Assembly: GCF_001730305.1 (NCBI RefSeq)
Contig: NZ_MIJY01000004.1
Coordinates: 1 to 64,000 of the forward strand
Direction: 5' to 3'
DNA length: 64,000 bases
Source of the DNA: Enterococcus termitis
GTDB taxonomy: Bacteria; Bacillota; Bacilli; Lactobacillales; Enterococcaceae
Part shown: positions 46,482 to 56,733 of the stretch, piece by piece
Layout: the number at the start of each line of letters is the position of its first letter
Position numbering within the stretch: position 1 is the first letter of the stretch
The notes under the pieces: model-generated
What the model was told of the DNA's origin: nothing
Database searches by the model: none
The model's input: only the letters and a program-made list of their open reading frames with translations
Program-made: the position numbers and the translations under genes

Positions 46482-48083
46482 ATGAATATATTTTCTCTCA
46501 TTAGTTTTATCATCATCGTAGCTTGTGTATGGCTATTCGCATTTAGTCGCTCTAGAGGAGTCGACACTTCTGGTTCGGAAGGCTTTTTCATGGGCGGAAG
46601 AAGTCTAACTGCACTGCCGATTGCCGGATCAATCATCATGACCAACCTGTCCACGGAACAAATCGTTGGGCAAAATGGACAAAGCTATCATGCGGGAATG
46701 GAAGTGATGGCTTGGGAGGTGACAGCTGCCATTGCAATCGTGGCGTTAGCAGTTATATTTTTACCGAAATATTTTAAATATGGCATCAATACAGTTTCAG
46801 ATTTTATTGAAATCCGTTATGACACAGTGACAAAAAGAATCATTTCGATCTTATTTATTGTCACGTACATGATTTCCTTTTTACCAGTTGTTTTATATTC
46901 AGGATCGTTGGTTTTCAATAAGATTTTTCATATCGATGAATTACTAGACGTTCGTCCGATTGTTGCAATCATCTTAGTTGCTTTCATTATAGGTGTGATC
47001 GGTATTCTTTATTTACTTATTGGCGGATTGTCATTGAGTGCCAATAGTGACACTGTTTATGGTGTAGGATTGTTGGCGTGTGGTTTGTTGATTCCCATTT
47101 TAGGAGTGATGAAATTAGGGGAAGGAAATTTCATTGGTGGGATTGATTATATTGTTGATCATACACCCTGGCTACTTAATTCTGTGGGTGCAATTGATTC
47201 AGCTGTTGTCCCCTGGCCGACATTATTTACAGGAATGCTGTTTAATAATTTATATTTTTGGTGTACGAATCAGATGATCGTTCAAAAAGCTCTGTCGGGA
47301 AAAAATTTAGCGGAAGCGCAAAAAGGAACGTTTGTAGTCGGGCTGTTTAAAGTTTTTGGTGCACTGTTCTTAGTTTTCCCAGGTATCGTAGCACGTAATA
47401 TTTTTGGTGATGCGTTGATGAATAATCCAGATAATGCTTATCCGTATCTCGTAACGGAAGTTTTACCACAGGTTCTGTTTGGTGTTTTTGCCGCAGTGAT
47501 TTTTGGAGCCATTCTATCGTCTTTTGCAGGGGCTTTAAATGCTACGGCTACCCTGTTTTCTTTAGACTTTTATAAACCAGTGATCAACAAACAGGCAGAT
47601 GATAAACAGATTGCTCGTGCAGGCAAAGTAATTACGATCATTGTTGGCGTGATTTCAGTTATCGTTGCTCCTTTCATTTCTTTTGCTCCAGCTGGGTTGT
47701 ATCAATTCGTTCAAGAATTTAATGGCTTATACAATATGCCGCTGTTAGTCATTATCCTGTTTGCGTTCTACTCTAAAACAGCGACAGCGGCTGCAGCGAA
47801 GTATACAATTGCTATTCATATATTTTTGTATACGCTATCAAAAATGTTTTTAAGAGATATTCACTTCTTATACGTGTTGAGCCTGTTGTTCTTCCTTGAT
47901 GTATTGATCATGTTGGCAATCTCTAAATGGAAACCAGATGGCAATTTTGTGTTAGAGTCATTTGATACAAAAGTAGATATCAAACCATGGCGGCATACAA
48001 AAGTTGTTTCTATTGCGTTGGTGTTGATTGTCATATTAACGTACGTCGCTTTTTCTCCGATAGGTTTTGCAAGTCTGCAATAA
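46482..48083 (+). CDS. Sodium:solute symporter family transporter, probable inositol uptake
   Basis: 533 aa with about 13-14 hydrophobic segments. SSS-family signatures include GFFMGGRSLTALPIAGSIIMTNLSTEQIVGQNGQSY and a late FAGALNATATLFSLDFYKP segment typical of SGLT-like sugar carriers. It lies directly after iolE and no other inositol carrier is present, so it is the likely inositol transporter. Most Firmicute iol operons use MFS or ABC carriers, so an SSS protein is less common. Substrate is inferred from context. Confidence 0.88.
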   Translation: MNIFSLISFIIIVACVWLFAFSRSRGVDTSGSEGFFMGGRSLTALPIAGSIIMTNLSTEQIVGQNGQSYHAGMEVMAWEVTAAIAIVALAVIFLPKYFKYGINTVSDFIEIRYDTVTKRIISILFIVTYMISFLPVVLYSGSLVFNKIFHIDELLDVRPIVAIILVAFIIGVIGILYLLIGGLSLSANSDTVYGVGLLACGLLIPILGVMKLGEGNFIGGIDYIVDHTPWLLNSVGAIDSAVVPWPTLFTGMLFNNLYFWCTNQMIVQKALSGKNLAEAQKGTFVVGLFKVFGALFLVFPGIVARNIFGDALMNNPDNAYPYLVTEVLPQVLFGVFAAVIFGAILSSFAGALNATATLFSLDFYKPVINKQADDKQIARAGKVITIIVGVISVIVAPFISFAPAGLYQFVQEFNGLYNMPLLVIILFAFYSKTATAAAAKYTIAIHIFLYTLSKMFLRDIHFLYVLSLLFFLDVLIMLAISKWKPDGNFVLESFDTKVDIKPWRHTKVVSIALVLIVILTYVAFSPIGFASLQ

Positions 48084-48114
48084 GTATGACGGATAAAGAA
48101 GTAGGAGGTTTTGA

Positions 48115-48420
48115 ATGGAAAAGAGGATTCTGATTATTTGTGAGGCAGGGATCAGCGCTTCGCTGCTGGTTTCAAAAATGCTGGAGACACTTAGAGACGA
48201 GGGTTTGGACTATGAGGTTGATTATGCTCCGATGAAACGGATACAAGAAAAACTTTCATATACAAACTATGACGTGCTGCTGCTAACCCCACAAGTAGCG
48301 CGCTACAAAGAGGAAGTACAGAAAATTATTGAGCAAGAAAAGTGCGTCTCAAAAATTATCTTTATGAAATCAGAAGATTTTCAATACATGAATGTTGAAA
48401 AAATAATTAATGAGCTTTAA
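48115..48420 (+). CDS. Orphan PTS EIIB component, lactose/cellobiose type
   Basis: 101 aa. The fold and the phosphorylation loop ILIICEAGISASLLVSKM keep the active Cys9. The family normally hands phosphate to a membrane EIIC, but neither EIIA nor EIIC is found in this window. It is the last gene before the iol terminator, 31 bases after the symporter, with GTAGGAGG upstream. It may be a phosphorylation-dependent regulator of the operon, or serve an EIIC encoded elsewhere. Confidence 0.83.
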   Translation: MEKRILIICEAGISASLLVSKMLETLRDEGLDYEVDYAPMKRIQEKLSYTNYDVLLLTPQVARYKEEVQKIIEQEKCVSKIIFMKSEDFQYMNVEKIINEL

Positions 48421-48437
48421 AAAGTTCGCTAACTTAT

Positions 48438-48484
48438 AAAAAGGAACAAGAAAGGATCTATTAGATTTTCTCTTGTTTCTTTTT
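48438..48484 (+). terminator. Intrinsic terminator of the iol operon
   Basis: An imperfect 20-bp stem (48438-48458 with 48464-48484, several G-U and one mismatch), 5-base loop, ending in TTTCTTTTT. Confidence 0.75.
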
Positions 48485-48658
48485 CTATGTAGAAAATAGA
48501 ACAGCCGAAAAATCTTATTGAGTGTCTTTCTTCTATTATAAGCAATAAAATATAGAGAAAAGATTGCCAATTGATTGGATTGAAAAAAATCGTATGAAAT
48601 GAGCTTTCTTTTACGAAAATGCTTGCAACAAAAAAATGCTTTTTTTCTGAAAAAATCC

Positions 48659-48687
48659 TTGCTATTGCTGTGTTTCTGTAATATAAT
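48659..48687 (+). promoter_or_regulatory. Promoter of the S10 ribosomal operon
   Basis: TTGCTA (48659-48664), 17-base spacer, TATAAT (48682-48687). CAAAGGTGCT follows at 48690, as at the str promoter. A leader of about 165 bases precedes rpsJ. Confidence 0.85.
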
Positions 48688-48723
48688 TACAAAGGTGCTG
48701 TTTACAGAAGTGTGAAAAGCACT

Positions 48724-48820
48724 GGTAAATCAAGGTTTTGATCTACCGGCTAAGAAACGAGAGGTTGCGACACGCCCGGACGCTTTGCCACGAACGAGCG
48801 TGACGGAAAAATTTTCGTGG
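48724..48820 (+). promoter_or_regulatory. Structured S10-operon leader RNA
   Basis: Hairpin 1: 48724-48733 with 48738-48747 (10 bp, one mismatch, GGTT loop). Hairpin 2: CCG-ACGCT with AGCGT-CGG (48776-48806). CCACGAA (48788-48794) in its loop is exactly complementary to TTCGTGG (48814-48820), giving a possible H-type pseudoknot. A role in ribosomal-protein autoregulation is inferred. Confidence 0.5.
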
Positions 48821-48860
48821 AGCTATGTCTACTTTCAAAATAGGCGAAGGAGGGAACAAG

Positions 48861-49169
48861 ATGGCAAAACAAAAAATTCGTATCCGTTTAAAAGCGTATG
48901 AACACCGTATTTTAGATCAATCAGCGGATAAAATTGTGGAAACAGCAAAAAGAACTGGAGCTGACGTATCAGGTCCGATTCCATTACCAACAGAACGCTC
49001 ACTTTACACAGTTATTCGTGCGACTCATAAATACAAAGATTCTCGCGAACAATTCGAAATGCGTACTCACAAACGTCTTATTGACATTGTGAACCCAACA
49101 CCAAAAACAGTTGATGCTTTAATGAAGCTTGACTTACCATCTGGTGTGAATATTGAAATCAAACTATAA
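48861..49169 (+). CDS. rpsJ: 30S ribosomal protein S10
   Basis: 102 aa, the standard length, from the ATG at 48861 behind GAAGGAGG; an in-frame ATG at 48825 would add 12 non-conserved residues. Start [20 protein letters not shown] and the [21 protein letters not shown] end are diagnostic. Also functions as NusE in antitermination. Confidence 0.98.
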   Translation: MAKQKIRIRLKAYEHRILDQSADKIVETAKRTGADVSGPIPLPTERSLYTVIRATHKYKDSREQFEMRTHKRLIDIVNPTPKTVDALMKLDLPSGVNIEIKL

Positions 49170-49193
49170 AATTAAGATGATGGAGGTGTACTC

Positions 49194-49823
49194 ATGACCA
49201 AAGGAATCTTAGGGAAAAAAGTGGGAATGACACAAATCTTTACTGAGTCTGGTGAATTAATTCCAGTAACAGTAGTAGAAGCTACGCCAAACGTAGTTTT
49301 ACAAGTAAAAACTGTTGAGACTGACGGATACGAAGCTATCCAAGTTGGTTACCAAGACAAACGTGAAGTTTTATCAAACAAACCTGCGAAAGGTCATGTT
49401 GCAAAAGCAAACACGGCTCCTAAGCGCTTCATTAAGGAATTCAAAAATGTTGAGCTGGGAGAATACGAAGTAGGAACAGAAATTAAGGTAGATGTTTTCC
49501 AAGCAGGAGACATTATTGATGTTACAGGAACAACGAAGGGTAAAGGATTCCAAGGCGTTATCAAACGTCACGGACAAAGCCGCGGACCAATGAGTCACGG
49601 TTCTCGTTACCACCGTCGTCCTGGGTCAATGGGTCCAGTAGCACCTAACCGCGTATTTAAAAATAAAAAACTTGCTGGCCGTATGGGTGGCAACCGCGTA
49701 ACAATTCAAAATCTTGAAATTGTTAAAGTGGACGCTGAAAGAAATGTTATCTTGATCAAAGGAAACATTCCTGGAGCGAAAAAATCATTAATCACAATCA
49801 AATCAGCTGTGAAAGCTAAATAA
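49194..49823 (+). CDS. rplC: 50S ribosomal protein L3
   Basis: 209 aa. [13 protein letters not shown] start; the central loop [20 protein letters not shown] reaches the peptidyl transferase centre. 24 bases after rpsJ, with GGAGG upstream. Confidence 0.98.
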   Translation: MTKGILGKKVGMTQIFTESGELIPVTVVEATPNVVLQVKTVETDGYEAIQVGYQDKREVLSNKPAKGHVAKANTAPKRFIKEFKNVELGEYEVGTEIKVDVFQAGDIIDVTGTTKGKGFQGVIKRHGQSRGPMSHGSRYHRRPGSMGPVAPNRVFKNKKLAGRMGGNRVTIQNLEIVKVDAERNVILIKGNIPGAKKSLITIKSAVKAK

Positions 49824-49848
49824 GTGTAGGGAAAGGAGGAACTAAGGA

Positions 49849-50472
49849 ATGCCGAATGTAGCATTATTTAAACAAGATGGAACTCAAAATGGTGAAATCA
49901 CTTTAAACGAAGAAATTTTCGGAATCGAACCAAATGAATCAGTTGTCTACGATGCAATCATCATGCAACGCGCTTCATTAAGACAAGGAACACACTCAGT
50001 AAAACACCGCGGAGAAGTTCGTGGCGGCGGCCGTAAACCATGGCGTCAAAAAGGAACTGGTCGTGCTCGTCAAGGTTCAATCCGTTCACCACAATGGCGT
50101 GGAGGTGGCGTAGTTTTCGGACCAACACCACGTTCTTACAGCTACAAACTTCCTAAAAAAGTTCGTCGTTTAGCAATGAAATCTGTATTATCAGATAAAG
50201 TTGCTGAAAACAACTTGGTTGCAGTTGACGCATTAAGCTTTGACGCACCAAAAACAAAAGAATTCAAACAAGTTCTTACAAACTTATCTATCGATGCGAA
50301 AGTATTAGTAGTTTTAGAAGCAGGGAACGATTTTGCAGCATTATCTGCACGTAATCTTCCGAACGTTTCTGTAGTAACTTCTGATAACGTAAGTGTTCTA
50401 GATATCGTTTCTAATACTAAAGTATTGGCAACACAAACTGCTCTTACTCAAATTGAGGAGGTGCTTGCATAA
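49849..50472 (+). CDS. rplD: 50S ribosomal protein L4
   Basis: 207 aa. The long extension [20 protein letters not shown] lines the peptide exit tunnel. The stop overlaps the rplW start (TAATG). L4 is the classical autoregulator of S10 operons in enterobacteria; whether it acts on this leader is unknown. Confidence 0.98.
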   Translation: MPNVALFKQDGTQNGEITLNEEIFGIEPNESVVYDAIIMQRASLRQGTHSVKHRGEVRGGGRKPWRQKGTGRARQGSIRSPQWRGGGVVFGPTPRSYSYKLPKKVRRLAMKSVLSDKVAENNLVAVDALSFDAPKTKEFKQVLTNLSIDAKVLVVLEAGNDFAALSARNLPNVSVVTSDNVSVLDIVSNTKVLATQTALTQIEEVLA

Positions 50473-50765
50473 TGAACTTACTAGACGTAATCAAACGCCC
50501 GGTGATCACTGAAAAATCCATGCTTGCTATGGACGAAAAGAAATACACTTTCGAAGTGGACACTCGCGCAAACAAAACATTAGTAAAACAAGCTGTAGAA
50601 GCAGCTTTTGACGGTGTTAAAGTGAAAAACGTAAACATCATCAACGTGCGTCCAAAATTCAAACGCATGGGTAAATATGCAGGATATACTAAAAAACGTC
50701 GCAAAGCTGTTGTGACATTAACAAACGATTCAAAAGAAATTCAAATTTTCGATGCTGCTGAATAA
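50472..50765 (+). CDS. rplW: 50S ribosomal protein L23
   Basis: 97 aa. [19 protein letters not shown] start and [26 protein letters not shown] are typical. It forms the exit-port docking site for trigger factor and SRP. Overlaps rplD by one base. Confidence 0.98.
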   Translation: MNLLDVIKRPVITEKSMLAMDEKKYTFEVDTRANKTLVKQAVEAAFDGVKVKNVNIINVRPKFKRMGKYAGYTKKRRKAVVTLTNDSKEIQIFDAAE

Positions 50766-50804
50766 GCAGCCCATGTTTAATTATTAAATGGGAGGGAAAA
50801 AGAC

Positions 50805-51635
50805 GTGGCGATTAAAAAGTACAAACCTACCACAAATGGCCGTCGTAATATGACAACGTCTGATTTCGCAGAAATCACGACATCAACACCAGAAAAAACG
50901 TTGTTGGCGCCATTAAAAAACCATGCCGGTCGTAACAACAACGGTCGTATCACCGTTCGTCATCAAGGTGGCGGTCACAAACGTCAATACCGTTTGATCG
51001 ATTTCAAACGTAATAAAGACAACGTTGTAGCGGTTGTTAAAACAATCGAGTATGATCCAAACCGTTCTGCTAACATCGCGTTAGTACATTACGAAGATGG
51101 AGTAAAAGCATACATCTTAGCACCAAAAGGATTAGAAGTAGGCATGCGCCTAGTTTCAGGTCCAGAAGCAGATATTAAAGTAGGGAACGCATTACCATTG
51201 GAAAACATTCCAGTAGGTACTGTTGTTCACAATATTGAAATGAAACCTGGTAAAGGCGGTCAATTGATCCGTTCTGCTGGAACAAGTGCTCAAGTACTTG
51301 GTAAAGAAGGCAAATACGTATTGATCCGTTTGAACTCTGGTGAAGTTCGTATGATCTTAGCTACATGCCGTGCAACAATCGGTTCTGTAGGTAACGAACA
51401 ACACGAATTAATCAATATTGGTAAAGCCGGTCGTTCTCGTTGGATGCGTAAACGCCCAACAGTTCGTGGTAGCGTAATGAACCCGAACGATCACCCACAC
51501 GGTGGTGGTGAAGGGAAACAACCGATCGGACGTAAAGCTCCAGTATCACCTTGGGGTCAACCAGCTATCGGCTTGAAAACTCGTAATAAAAAAGCTAAAT
51601 CAGACAAACTTATCGTTCGTCGTCGTACTAAATAA
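50805..51635 (+). CDS. rplB: 50S ribosomal protein L2
   Basis: 276 aa, GTG start behind [26 protein letters not shown] start; [19 protein letters not shown]; catalytic-core loop [20 protein letters not shown] with the conserved His. It binds 23S rRNA and is needed for subunit joining. Confidence 0.98.
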   Translation: MAIKKYKPTTNGRRNMTTSDFAEITTSTPEKTLLAPLKNHAGRNNNGRITVRHQGGGHKRQYRLIDFKRNKDNVVAVVKTIEYDPNRSANIALVHYEDGVKAYILAPKGLEVGMRLVSGPEADIKVGNALPLENIPVGTVVHNIEMKPGKGGQLIRSAGTSAQVLGKEGKYVLIRLNSGEVRMILATCRATIGSVGNEQHELINIGKAGRSRWMRKRPTVRGSVMNPNDHPHGGGEGKQPIGRKAPVSPWGQPAIGLKTRNKKAKSDKLIVRRRTK

Positions 51636-51677
51636 TTTTTTTGACCATGTGTCGTACATTTTGAGAGGAGGTTCACC

Positions 51678-51956
51678 ATGGGTCGTAGTTTGAAAAAAGG
51701 ACCTTTCGCTGATGAGCATTTAATGAAGAAAGTTGAAGCTCAAGAAGGTGCTGAAAAGAAAAAAGTAATTAAAACTTGGTCTCGCCGCTCTACAATTTTT
51801 CCACAATTTGTTGGATTTACAATTGCTGTATATGATGGACGTAAACACGTTCCAGTATACATTCAAGAAGATATGGTAGGACATAAATTAGGTGAATTTG
51901 CACCGACTAGAACTTATCGTGGCCACGGAGCCGACGATAAAAAAACAAGACGCTAA
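51678..51956 (+). CDS. rpsS: 30S ribosomal protein S19
   Basis: 92 aa. [19 protein letters not shown] and [20 protein letters not shown] are characteristic. It contacts S13 and the A-site region. AGAGGAGG lies upstream. Confidence 0.98.
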   Translation: MGRSLKKGPFADEHLMKKVEAQEGAEKKKVIKTWSRRSTIFPQFVGFTIAVYDGRKHVPVYIQEDMVGHKLGEFAPTRTYRGHGADDKKTRR

Positions 51957-51976
51957 TTTGAGGGGAGGATATCCAA

Positions 51977-52324
51977 ATGGCAGAACAAATCACATCAGCT
52001 AAAGCGACTGCTAAAACAGTTCGCGTTTCTCCTCGTAAATCACGTTTAGTAATTGATCTTGTTAGAGGGAAAAGCGTTGCAGACGCAATTTCAATTTTGA
52101 AGTTCACACCGAATAAAGCGGCTGGAGTTATTGAAAAAGTTTTAATGTCAGCAGTTGCTAACGCTGAAAACAACTTTGACTTAGATGTTGAGAACTTAGT
52201 AGTATCTGAAGCTTTCGTTAACGAAGGACCAACAATGAAACGTTTCCGTCCACGTGCTAAAGGTTCAGCATCACCAATCAACAAACGTACAAGTCATATC
52301 ACTGTAGTTGTATCAGAAAAATAA
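51977..52324 (+). CDS. rplV: 50S ribosomal protein L22
   Basis: 115 aa. [20 protein letters not shown] near the start and the tunnel-lining hairpin region [20 protein letters not shown]. The macrolide-relevant loop appears unaltered. Followed by an unusual 140-base gap before rpsC. Confidence 0.98.
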   Translation: MAEQITSAKATAKTVRVSPRKSRLVIDLVRGKSVADAISILKFTPNKAAGVIEKVLMSAVANAENNFDLDVENLVVSEAFVNEGPTMKRFRPRAKGSASPINKRTSHITVVVSEK

Positions 52325-52342
52325 TCTGTTTCTAAAACAGAT
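52324..52342 (+). other. Hairpin directly after rplV
   Basis: ATCTGTTT-cta-AAACAGAT, an 8-bp perfect stem starting at the last base of the rplV stop codon. No T tract follows, so it is not a normal terminator. Confidence 0.6.
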
Positions 52343-52367
52343 GTCACTAGATAAGAGGATGGTCATT

Positions 52368-52430
52368 ATGTTTAGTGCATTAGTACTAAAAGATACCAAT
52401 CCTCAGGACACACCATATTATCAAGAATAA
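52368..52430 (+). CDS. Possible 20-residue peptide between rplV and rpsC
   Basis: ATG to TAA encoding a 20-residue peptide beginning MFSALVLKD and ending TPYYQE. A good ribosome binding site, AGAGGATGG, lies about six bases upstream. It fills most of the gap between rplV and rpsC, an operon where genes normally abut. It could be a leader peptide coupling ribosome passage to rpsC expression, or non-functional. Confidence 0.4.
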   Translation: MFSALVLKDTNPQDTPYYQE

Positions 52431-52464
52431 GTTTGGTGTCAAAAGATAAGAGGAGGGACAATCA

Positions 52465-53121
52465 GTGGGTCAAAAAGTACATCCAATTGGAATGCGTGTA
52501 GGCATCATCCGCGACTGGGATGCAAAATGGTATGCTGAAAAAGAGTATGCTGAATTCTTACACGAAGATTTAAGAATCCGTAAATTTATCGCATCAAAAC
52601 TTGCTGATGCTGCTGTGTCTACAATTGAGATCGAGCGTGCTGCAAATCGCGTAAACATTTCAATCCACACAGCTAAACCAGGTATGGTTATCGGTAAAGG
52701 CGGATCTGAAGTCGAAAACCTAAGAAAAGAATTAAACAAATTAACTGGCAAACGAGTTCATATCAACATCATTGAAATCAAAAAACCAGATTTAGATGCA
52801 AAATTAGTAGGCGAAGGAATTGCACGTCAATTAGAAAACCGTGTAGCATTCCGTCGTGCACAAAAACAAGCGATCCAACGTACAATGCGTTCAGGCGCTC
52901 AAGGGATCAAAACACAAGTATCAGGTCGTTTAAACGGTGCTGATATCGCTCGTTCAGAAGGTTACTCTGAAGGTACAGTTCCACTTCATACTTTGCGTGC
53001 TGATATTGATTACGCATGGGAAGAAGCAGACACAACTTACGGAAAATTAGGAGTTAAAGTGTGGATTTACCGTGGAGAAATTCTTCCAACGAAAAAAAAC
53101 GCTGAGAAAGGAGGGAAATAA
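52465..53121 (+). CDS. rpsC: 30S ribosomal protein S3
   Basis: 218 aa, GTG start behind [29 protein letters not shown] start, KH-domain motif [19 protein letters not shown], and [17 protein letters not shown]. It is part of the mRNA entry site. Confidence 0.98.
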   Translation: MGQKVHPIGMRVGIIRDWDAKWYAEKEYAEFLHEDLRIRKFIASKLADAAVSTIEIERAANRVNISIHTAKPGMVIGKGGSEVENLRKELNKLTGKRVHINIIEIKKPDLDAKLVGEGIARQLENRVAFRRAQKQAIQRTMRSGAQGIKTQVSGRLNGADIARSEGYSEGTVPLHTLRADIDYAWEEADTTYGKLGVKVWIYRGEILPTKKNAEKGGK

Positions 53122-53123
53122 TC

Positions 53124-53558
53124 ATGTTAGTACCTAAACGTGTAAAACACCGTCGTGAATTTAGAGGTAAAATGCGCGGTGAAGCCAAAGGCGGAAAAGA
53201 AGTAGCATTTGGAGAATGGGGTTTACAAGCAACTGAATCTCACTGGATTACTAACCGTCAAATCGAAGCTGCCCGTATCGCTATGACTCGTTATATGAAA
53301 CGTGGCGGGAAAGTATGGATTAAAATTTTCCCTCACAAATCATACACAAGTAAAGCTATCGGTGTTCGTATGGGTAAAGGTAAAGGGGCTCCTGAAGGCT
53401 GGGTATCTCCAGTTAAACGTGGCAAGATCATGTTTGAAATCGCAGGCGTACCTGAAGAAGTAGCTCGTGAAGCACTTCGTCTTGCATCCCACAAATTACC
53501 GGTCAAAACTAAGATTGTAAAACGTGAGGAAATGGGTGGTGAATCGAATGAAGGTTAA
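53124..53558 (+). CDS. rplP: 50S ribosomal protein L16
   Basis: 144 aa. [20 protein letters not shown] start; [39 protein letters not shown] near the A-site tRNA. Two bases after rpsC; its end overlaps rpmC. Confidence 0.98.
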   Translation: MLVPKRVKHRREFRGKMRGEAKGGKEVAFGEWGLQATESHWITNRQIEAARIAMTRYMKRGGKVWIKIFPHKSYTSKAIGVRMGKGKGAPEGWVSPVKRGKIMFEIAGVPEEVAREALRLASHKLPVKTKIVKREEMGGESNEG

Positions 53559-53736
53559 AGAAATCAGAGAATTAACCACTGCCGAAATGCTTGAAAAAGA
53601 AAAGCAATTCAAAGAAGAATTGTTTAATCTTAGATTCCAACTAGCAACAGGTCAATTAGAAAACACTGCACGTATTAAAGAAGTACGTCAATCGATTGCA
53701 CGCATCAAAACAGTATTGCGTGAACAAGCTAACTAA
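53548..53736 (+). CDS. rpmC: 50S ribosomal protein L29
   Basis: 62 aa from the ATG at 53548 ([20 protein letters not shown]), overlapping rplP by 11 bases; an ATG at 53524 in frame is not used by the family. [20 protein letters not shown] is typical. Confidence 0.96.
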   Translation: MKVKEIRELTTAEMLEKEKQFKEELFNLRFQLATGQLENTARIKEVRQSIARIKTVLREQAN

Positions 53737-53759
53737 TAGTGGAAGGAGGCCAAACGCGT

Positions 53760-54026
53760 ATGACTGAAGAAAGAAATCAACGCAAAGTTTACCAAGGTCG
53801 TGTTGTTTCAGACAAAATGGATAAAACAATCACTGTTGTCGTAGAAACAAAGAAAAACCACCCTATTTACGGTAAACGTATGAAATATTCTAAAAAATAC
53901 AAAGCTCATGATGAAAACAACACTGCAAAAGTTGGAGACATCGTAAGAATCATGGAAACTCGTCCATTATCAGCTACAAAACGTTTCCGTTTACTAGAGG
54001 TAGTCGAAGAAGCAGTTATTATCTAA
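53760..54026 (+). CDS. rpsQ: 30S ribosomal protein S17
   Basis: 88 aa from the ATG at 53760 behind [27 protein letters not shown] and [19 protein letters not shown], then [20 protein letters not shown]. Start chosen by the binding site and family length. Confidence 0.97.
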   Translation: MTEERNQRKVYQGRVVSDKMDKTITVVVETKKNHPIYGKRMKYSKKYKAHDENNTAKVGDIVRIMETRPLSATKRFRLLEVVEEAVII

Positions 54027-54054
54027 TAAAACGAGATTTTCCTATATAGATTGA

Positions 54055-54453
<399 letters not shown>

Positions 54454-54487
54454 TCAGGACGCGTATCAAAGGAGGTGCGAAACTATA

Positions 54488-54796
54488 ATGTTTGTTAAAA
54501 AAGGCGATAAAGTAAAAGTTATCACTGGTAAAGACAAAAATAAAGAAGGCGTTGTATTAGCAGCGTTTCCTAAAAAAGACAAAGTCATCGTTGAAGGTGT
54601 TAACATCATGAAAAAACACCAAAAACCTAACCAAGCAGCACCGCAAGGCGGTATCTTGGAAGTCGAAGCGCCGATTCATGTTTCTAACGTGATGGTGATT
54701 GACGGCACAGGAGTAGCTGGTCGTGTAGGTTATAAAGAAGTCGATGGTAAAAAAGTCCGTGTTTCTAAAAAAACCGGTGAAGTCTTAGATAAATAG
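54488..54796 (+). CDS. rplX: 50S ribosomal protein L24
   Basis: 102 aa with the KOW motif near the N-terminus ([18 protein letters not shown]) and [20 protein letters not shown]. An assembly initiator of the 50S subunit. AAAGGAGG lies upstream. Confidence 0.98.
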   Translation: MFVKKGDKVKVITGKDKNKEGVVLAAFPKKDKVIVEGVNIMKKHQKPNQAAPQGGILEVEAPIHVSNVMVIDGTGVAGRVGYKEVDGKKVRVSKKTGEVLDK

Positions 54797-54822
54797 ATTA
54801 AAAGGAAGGAGGGGCTTACTAA

Positions 54823-55362
54823 ATGAACCGCCTGAAAGAAAAATATATTAAAGAAATTACTCCAGCATTAGTGGAAAAATTTAATTATAGTTCAGTTATG
54901 CAAACACCAAAAGTTGATAAGATCGTTATCAACATGGGTGTGGGTGATGCTGTATCAAACGCAAAAAACTTAGACAAAGCTGTTGAAGAATTAGCCTTGA
55001 TCACAGGTCAAAAACCATTGATCACTAAAGCTAAGAAATCAATCGCTGGTTTCCGTCTTCGTGAAGGTATGCCAATCGGTGCGAAAGTTACATTACGTGG
55101 TGAAAGAATGTACGAATTTTTAGATAAATTAGTATCTGTTTCTCTACCTCGTGTACGTGACTTCCACGGTGTTAGCAAAAAAGCCTTTGATGGACGTGGT
55201 AACTACACTTTAGGTATTAAAGAACAATTGATCTTCCCAGAAGTTGATTATGATTTAGTAGATAAAGTACGCGGCATGGACATCGTTATTGTAACAACAG
55301 CAAACACAGATGAAGAATCTCGTGAGTTGTTGGCACAATTAGGTATGCCATTCCAAAAATAA
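54823..55362 (+). CDS. rplE: 50S ribosomal protein L5
   Basis: 179 aa. [20 protein letters not shown] start; [56 protein letters not shown]. It binds 5S rRNA and the P-site tRNA. Confidence 0.98.
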   Translation: MNRLKEKYIKEITPALVEKFNYSSVMQTPKVDKIVINMGVGDAVSNAKNLDKAVEELALITGQKPLITKAKKSIAGFRLREGMPIGAKVTLRGERMYEFLDKLVSVSLPRVRDFHGVSKKAFDGRGNYTLGIKEQLIFPEVDYDLVDKVRGMDIVIVTTANTDEESRELLAQLGMPFQK

Positions 55363-55380
55363 AATAAGGAGGCGAACTAC

Positions 55381-55566
55381 GTGGCTAAAAAATCAATGAT
55401 TGCTAAAAACAAACGCCCTGCCAAACATTCAACACAAGCTTATACTCGTTGTGAACGTTGCGGACGTCCACATTCAGTTTATCGTAAATTTCATCTTTGC
55501 CGTATTTGCTTCCGCGAACTTGCCTATAAAGGTCAAATTCCCGGCGTGAAGAAAGCTAGCTGGTAA
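55381..55566 (+). CDS. rpsZ: 30S ribosomal protein S14, zinc-binding type
   Basis: 61 aa, GTG start behind AAGGAGG. Two CxxC pairs (CERCGRPH and CRICF) make the zinc ribbon, so this is the C+ form rather than the longer zinc-free RpsN. Confidence 0.97.
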   Translation: MAKKSMIAKNKRPAKHSTQAYTRCERCGRPHSVYRKFHLCRICFRELAYKGQIPGVKKASW

Positions 55567-55601
55567 ACAAGTAAACTCGCATAAAGGAGGTAAATAGTTC
55601 A

Positions 55602-56000
55602 ATGGTCATGACAGATCCAATTGCAGATTTTCTAACGCGCATTCGTAATGCAAACATGGTTAAACATGAAAGTTTAGAAGTGCCTGCTTCAAAAATCAAA
55701 CGTGATATCGCTGAGATCTTGAAACGTGAAGGTTTCGTACGCGATGTAGAATATATCGAAGATGACAAACAAGGCGTGATCCGTGTTTTCCTTAAATACG
55801 GTAAAAACGAAGAGCGTGTTATCACTAACTTAAAACGTATCTCTAAACCAGGTTTACGTGCTTATGTCAAATCTGACGAAGTACCTAAAGTGTTAAATGG
55901 TCTAGGAATCGCGATCATCTCAACTTCTGAAGGTGTTATCACTGATAAAGAAGCAAGAGCTAAAAACATCGGCGGCGAAGTAATCGCCTACGTATGGTAA
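55602..56000 (+). CDS. rpsH: 30S ribosomal protein S8
   Basis: 132 aa. [20 protein letters not shown] start and the RNA-binding end [20 protein letters not shown]. In enterobacteria S8 represses the spc operon; not tested here. AAGGAGG lies upstream. Confidence 0.98.
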   Translation: MVMTDPIADFLTRIRNANMVKHESLEVPASKIKRDIAEILKREGFVRDVEYIEDDKQGVIRVFLKYGKNEERVITNLKRISKPGLRAYVKSDEVPKVLNGLGIAIISTSEGVITDKEARAKNIGGEVIAYVW

Positions 56001-56031
56001 TTTAAAAAAACACACAAGGAGGTGTCTCTAA

Positions 56032-56568
56032 GTGAGCCGTATTGGTAATAAAATCGTTGTACTTCCTGCTGGCGTTGAAGTCAAACAAGAAGGAAACAAC
56101 ATTACTGTAAAAGGACCTAAAGGTGAATTAACACGTGAATTTTCTTCTGATATCACAATGAACATCGAAGGAAATGAAGTAACATTCACTCGTCCAAATG
56201 ATAGCAAAGACATGAAAACAATCCACGGAACAACTCGTGCCAACTTCAACAACATGGTCGTTGGTGTAAGTACAGGTTTTGAAAAAGGACTTGAACTTAT
56301 CGGGGTTGGGTACCGTGCTCAAATGCAAGGGACTAAATTAGTTCTTAACGTTGGGTACTCTCATCCAGTAGAAATCACACCACCAGCTGGTGTAACTGTA
56401 GAAGTACCTTCGAACACACAAGTAGTTGTTAAAGGCGCTAACAAAGAACACGTTGGTGAATTAGCAGCAAACATCCGTGGCGTTCGTCCTCCAGAACCTT
56501 ATAAAGGCAAAGGAATCCGCTATGCTGGTGAATTCGTACGCCGTAAAGAAGGTAAAACTGGTAAATAA
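56032..56568 (+). CDS. rplF: 50S ribosomal protein L6
   Basis: 178 aa, GTG start behind [27 protein letters not shown] start and [20 protein letters not shown] near the end. Followed by an unusually long 165-base gap before rplR. Confidence 0.98.
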   Translation: MSRIGNKIVVLPAGVEVKQEGNNITVKGPKGELTREFSSDITMNIEGNEVTFTRPNDSKDMKTIHGTTRANFNNMVVGVSTGFEKGLELIGVGYRAQMQGTKLVLNVGYSHPVEITPPAGVTVEVPSNTQVVVKGANKEHVGELAANIRGVRPPEPYKGKGIRYAGEFVRRKEGKTGK

Positions 56569-56733
56569 TAAGAGATGTGTAGGAAAATCGCTTAGAAGCG
56601 AGCAACAAGAAAAAGCTGTTTTGATGAAGCTTGTCTTTATTAAAAGAGATTTTACTTGTGTCACAGCTTCTATTTTCCGCAACTCGTTGATTGCCTGAAA
56701 TGGTAGTCCTATAAAATTAAAGAGGTGACAATT
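56569..56733 (+). other. Long spacer between rplF and rplR
   Basis: 165 bases where most Firmicutes have a few tens. No sense-strand gene with a convincing start is seen, and no clear promoter. A minus-strand frame is open through it but has no start signal. Repeated short complementarities suggest some RNA structure. Confidence 0.5.

Noticed and set aside
48825-48860. N-terminal extension of rpsJ from an upstream ATG
   Set aside because: Adds 12 residues absent from S10 and would place the AGGAGG inside the coding region.
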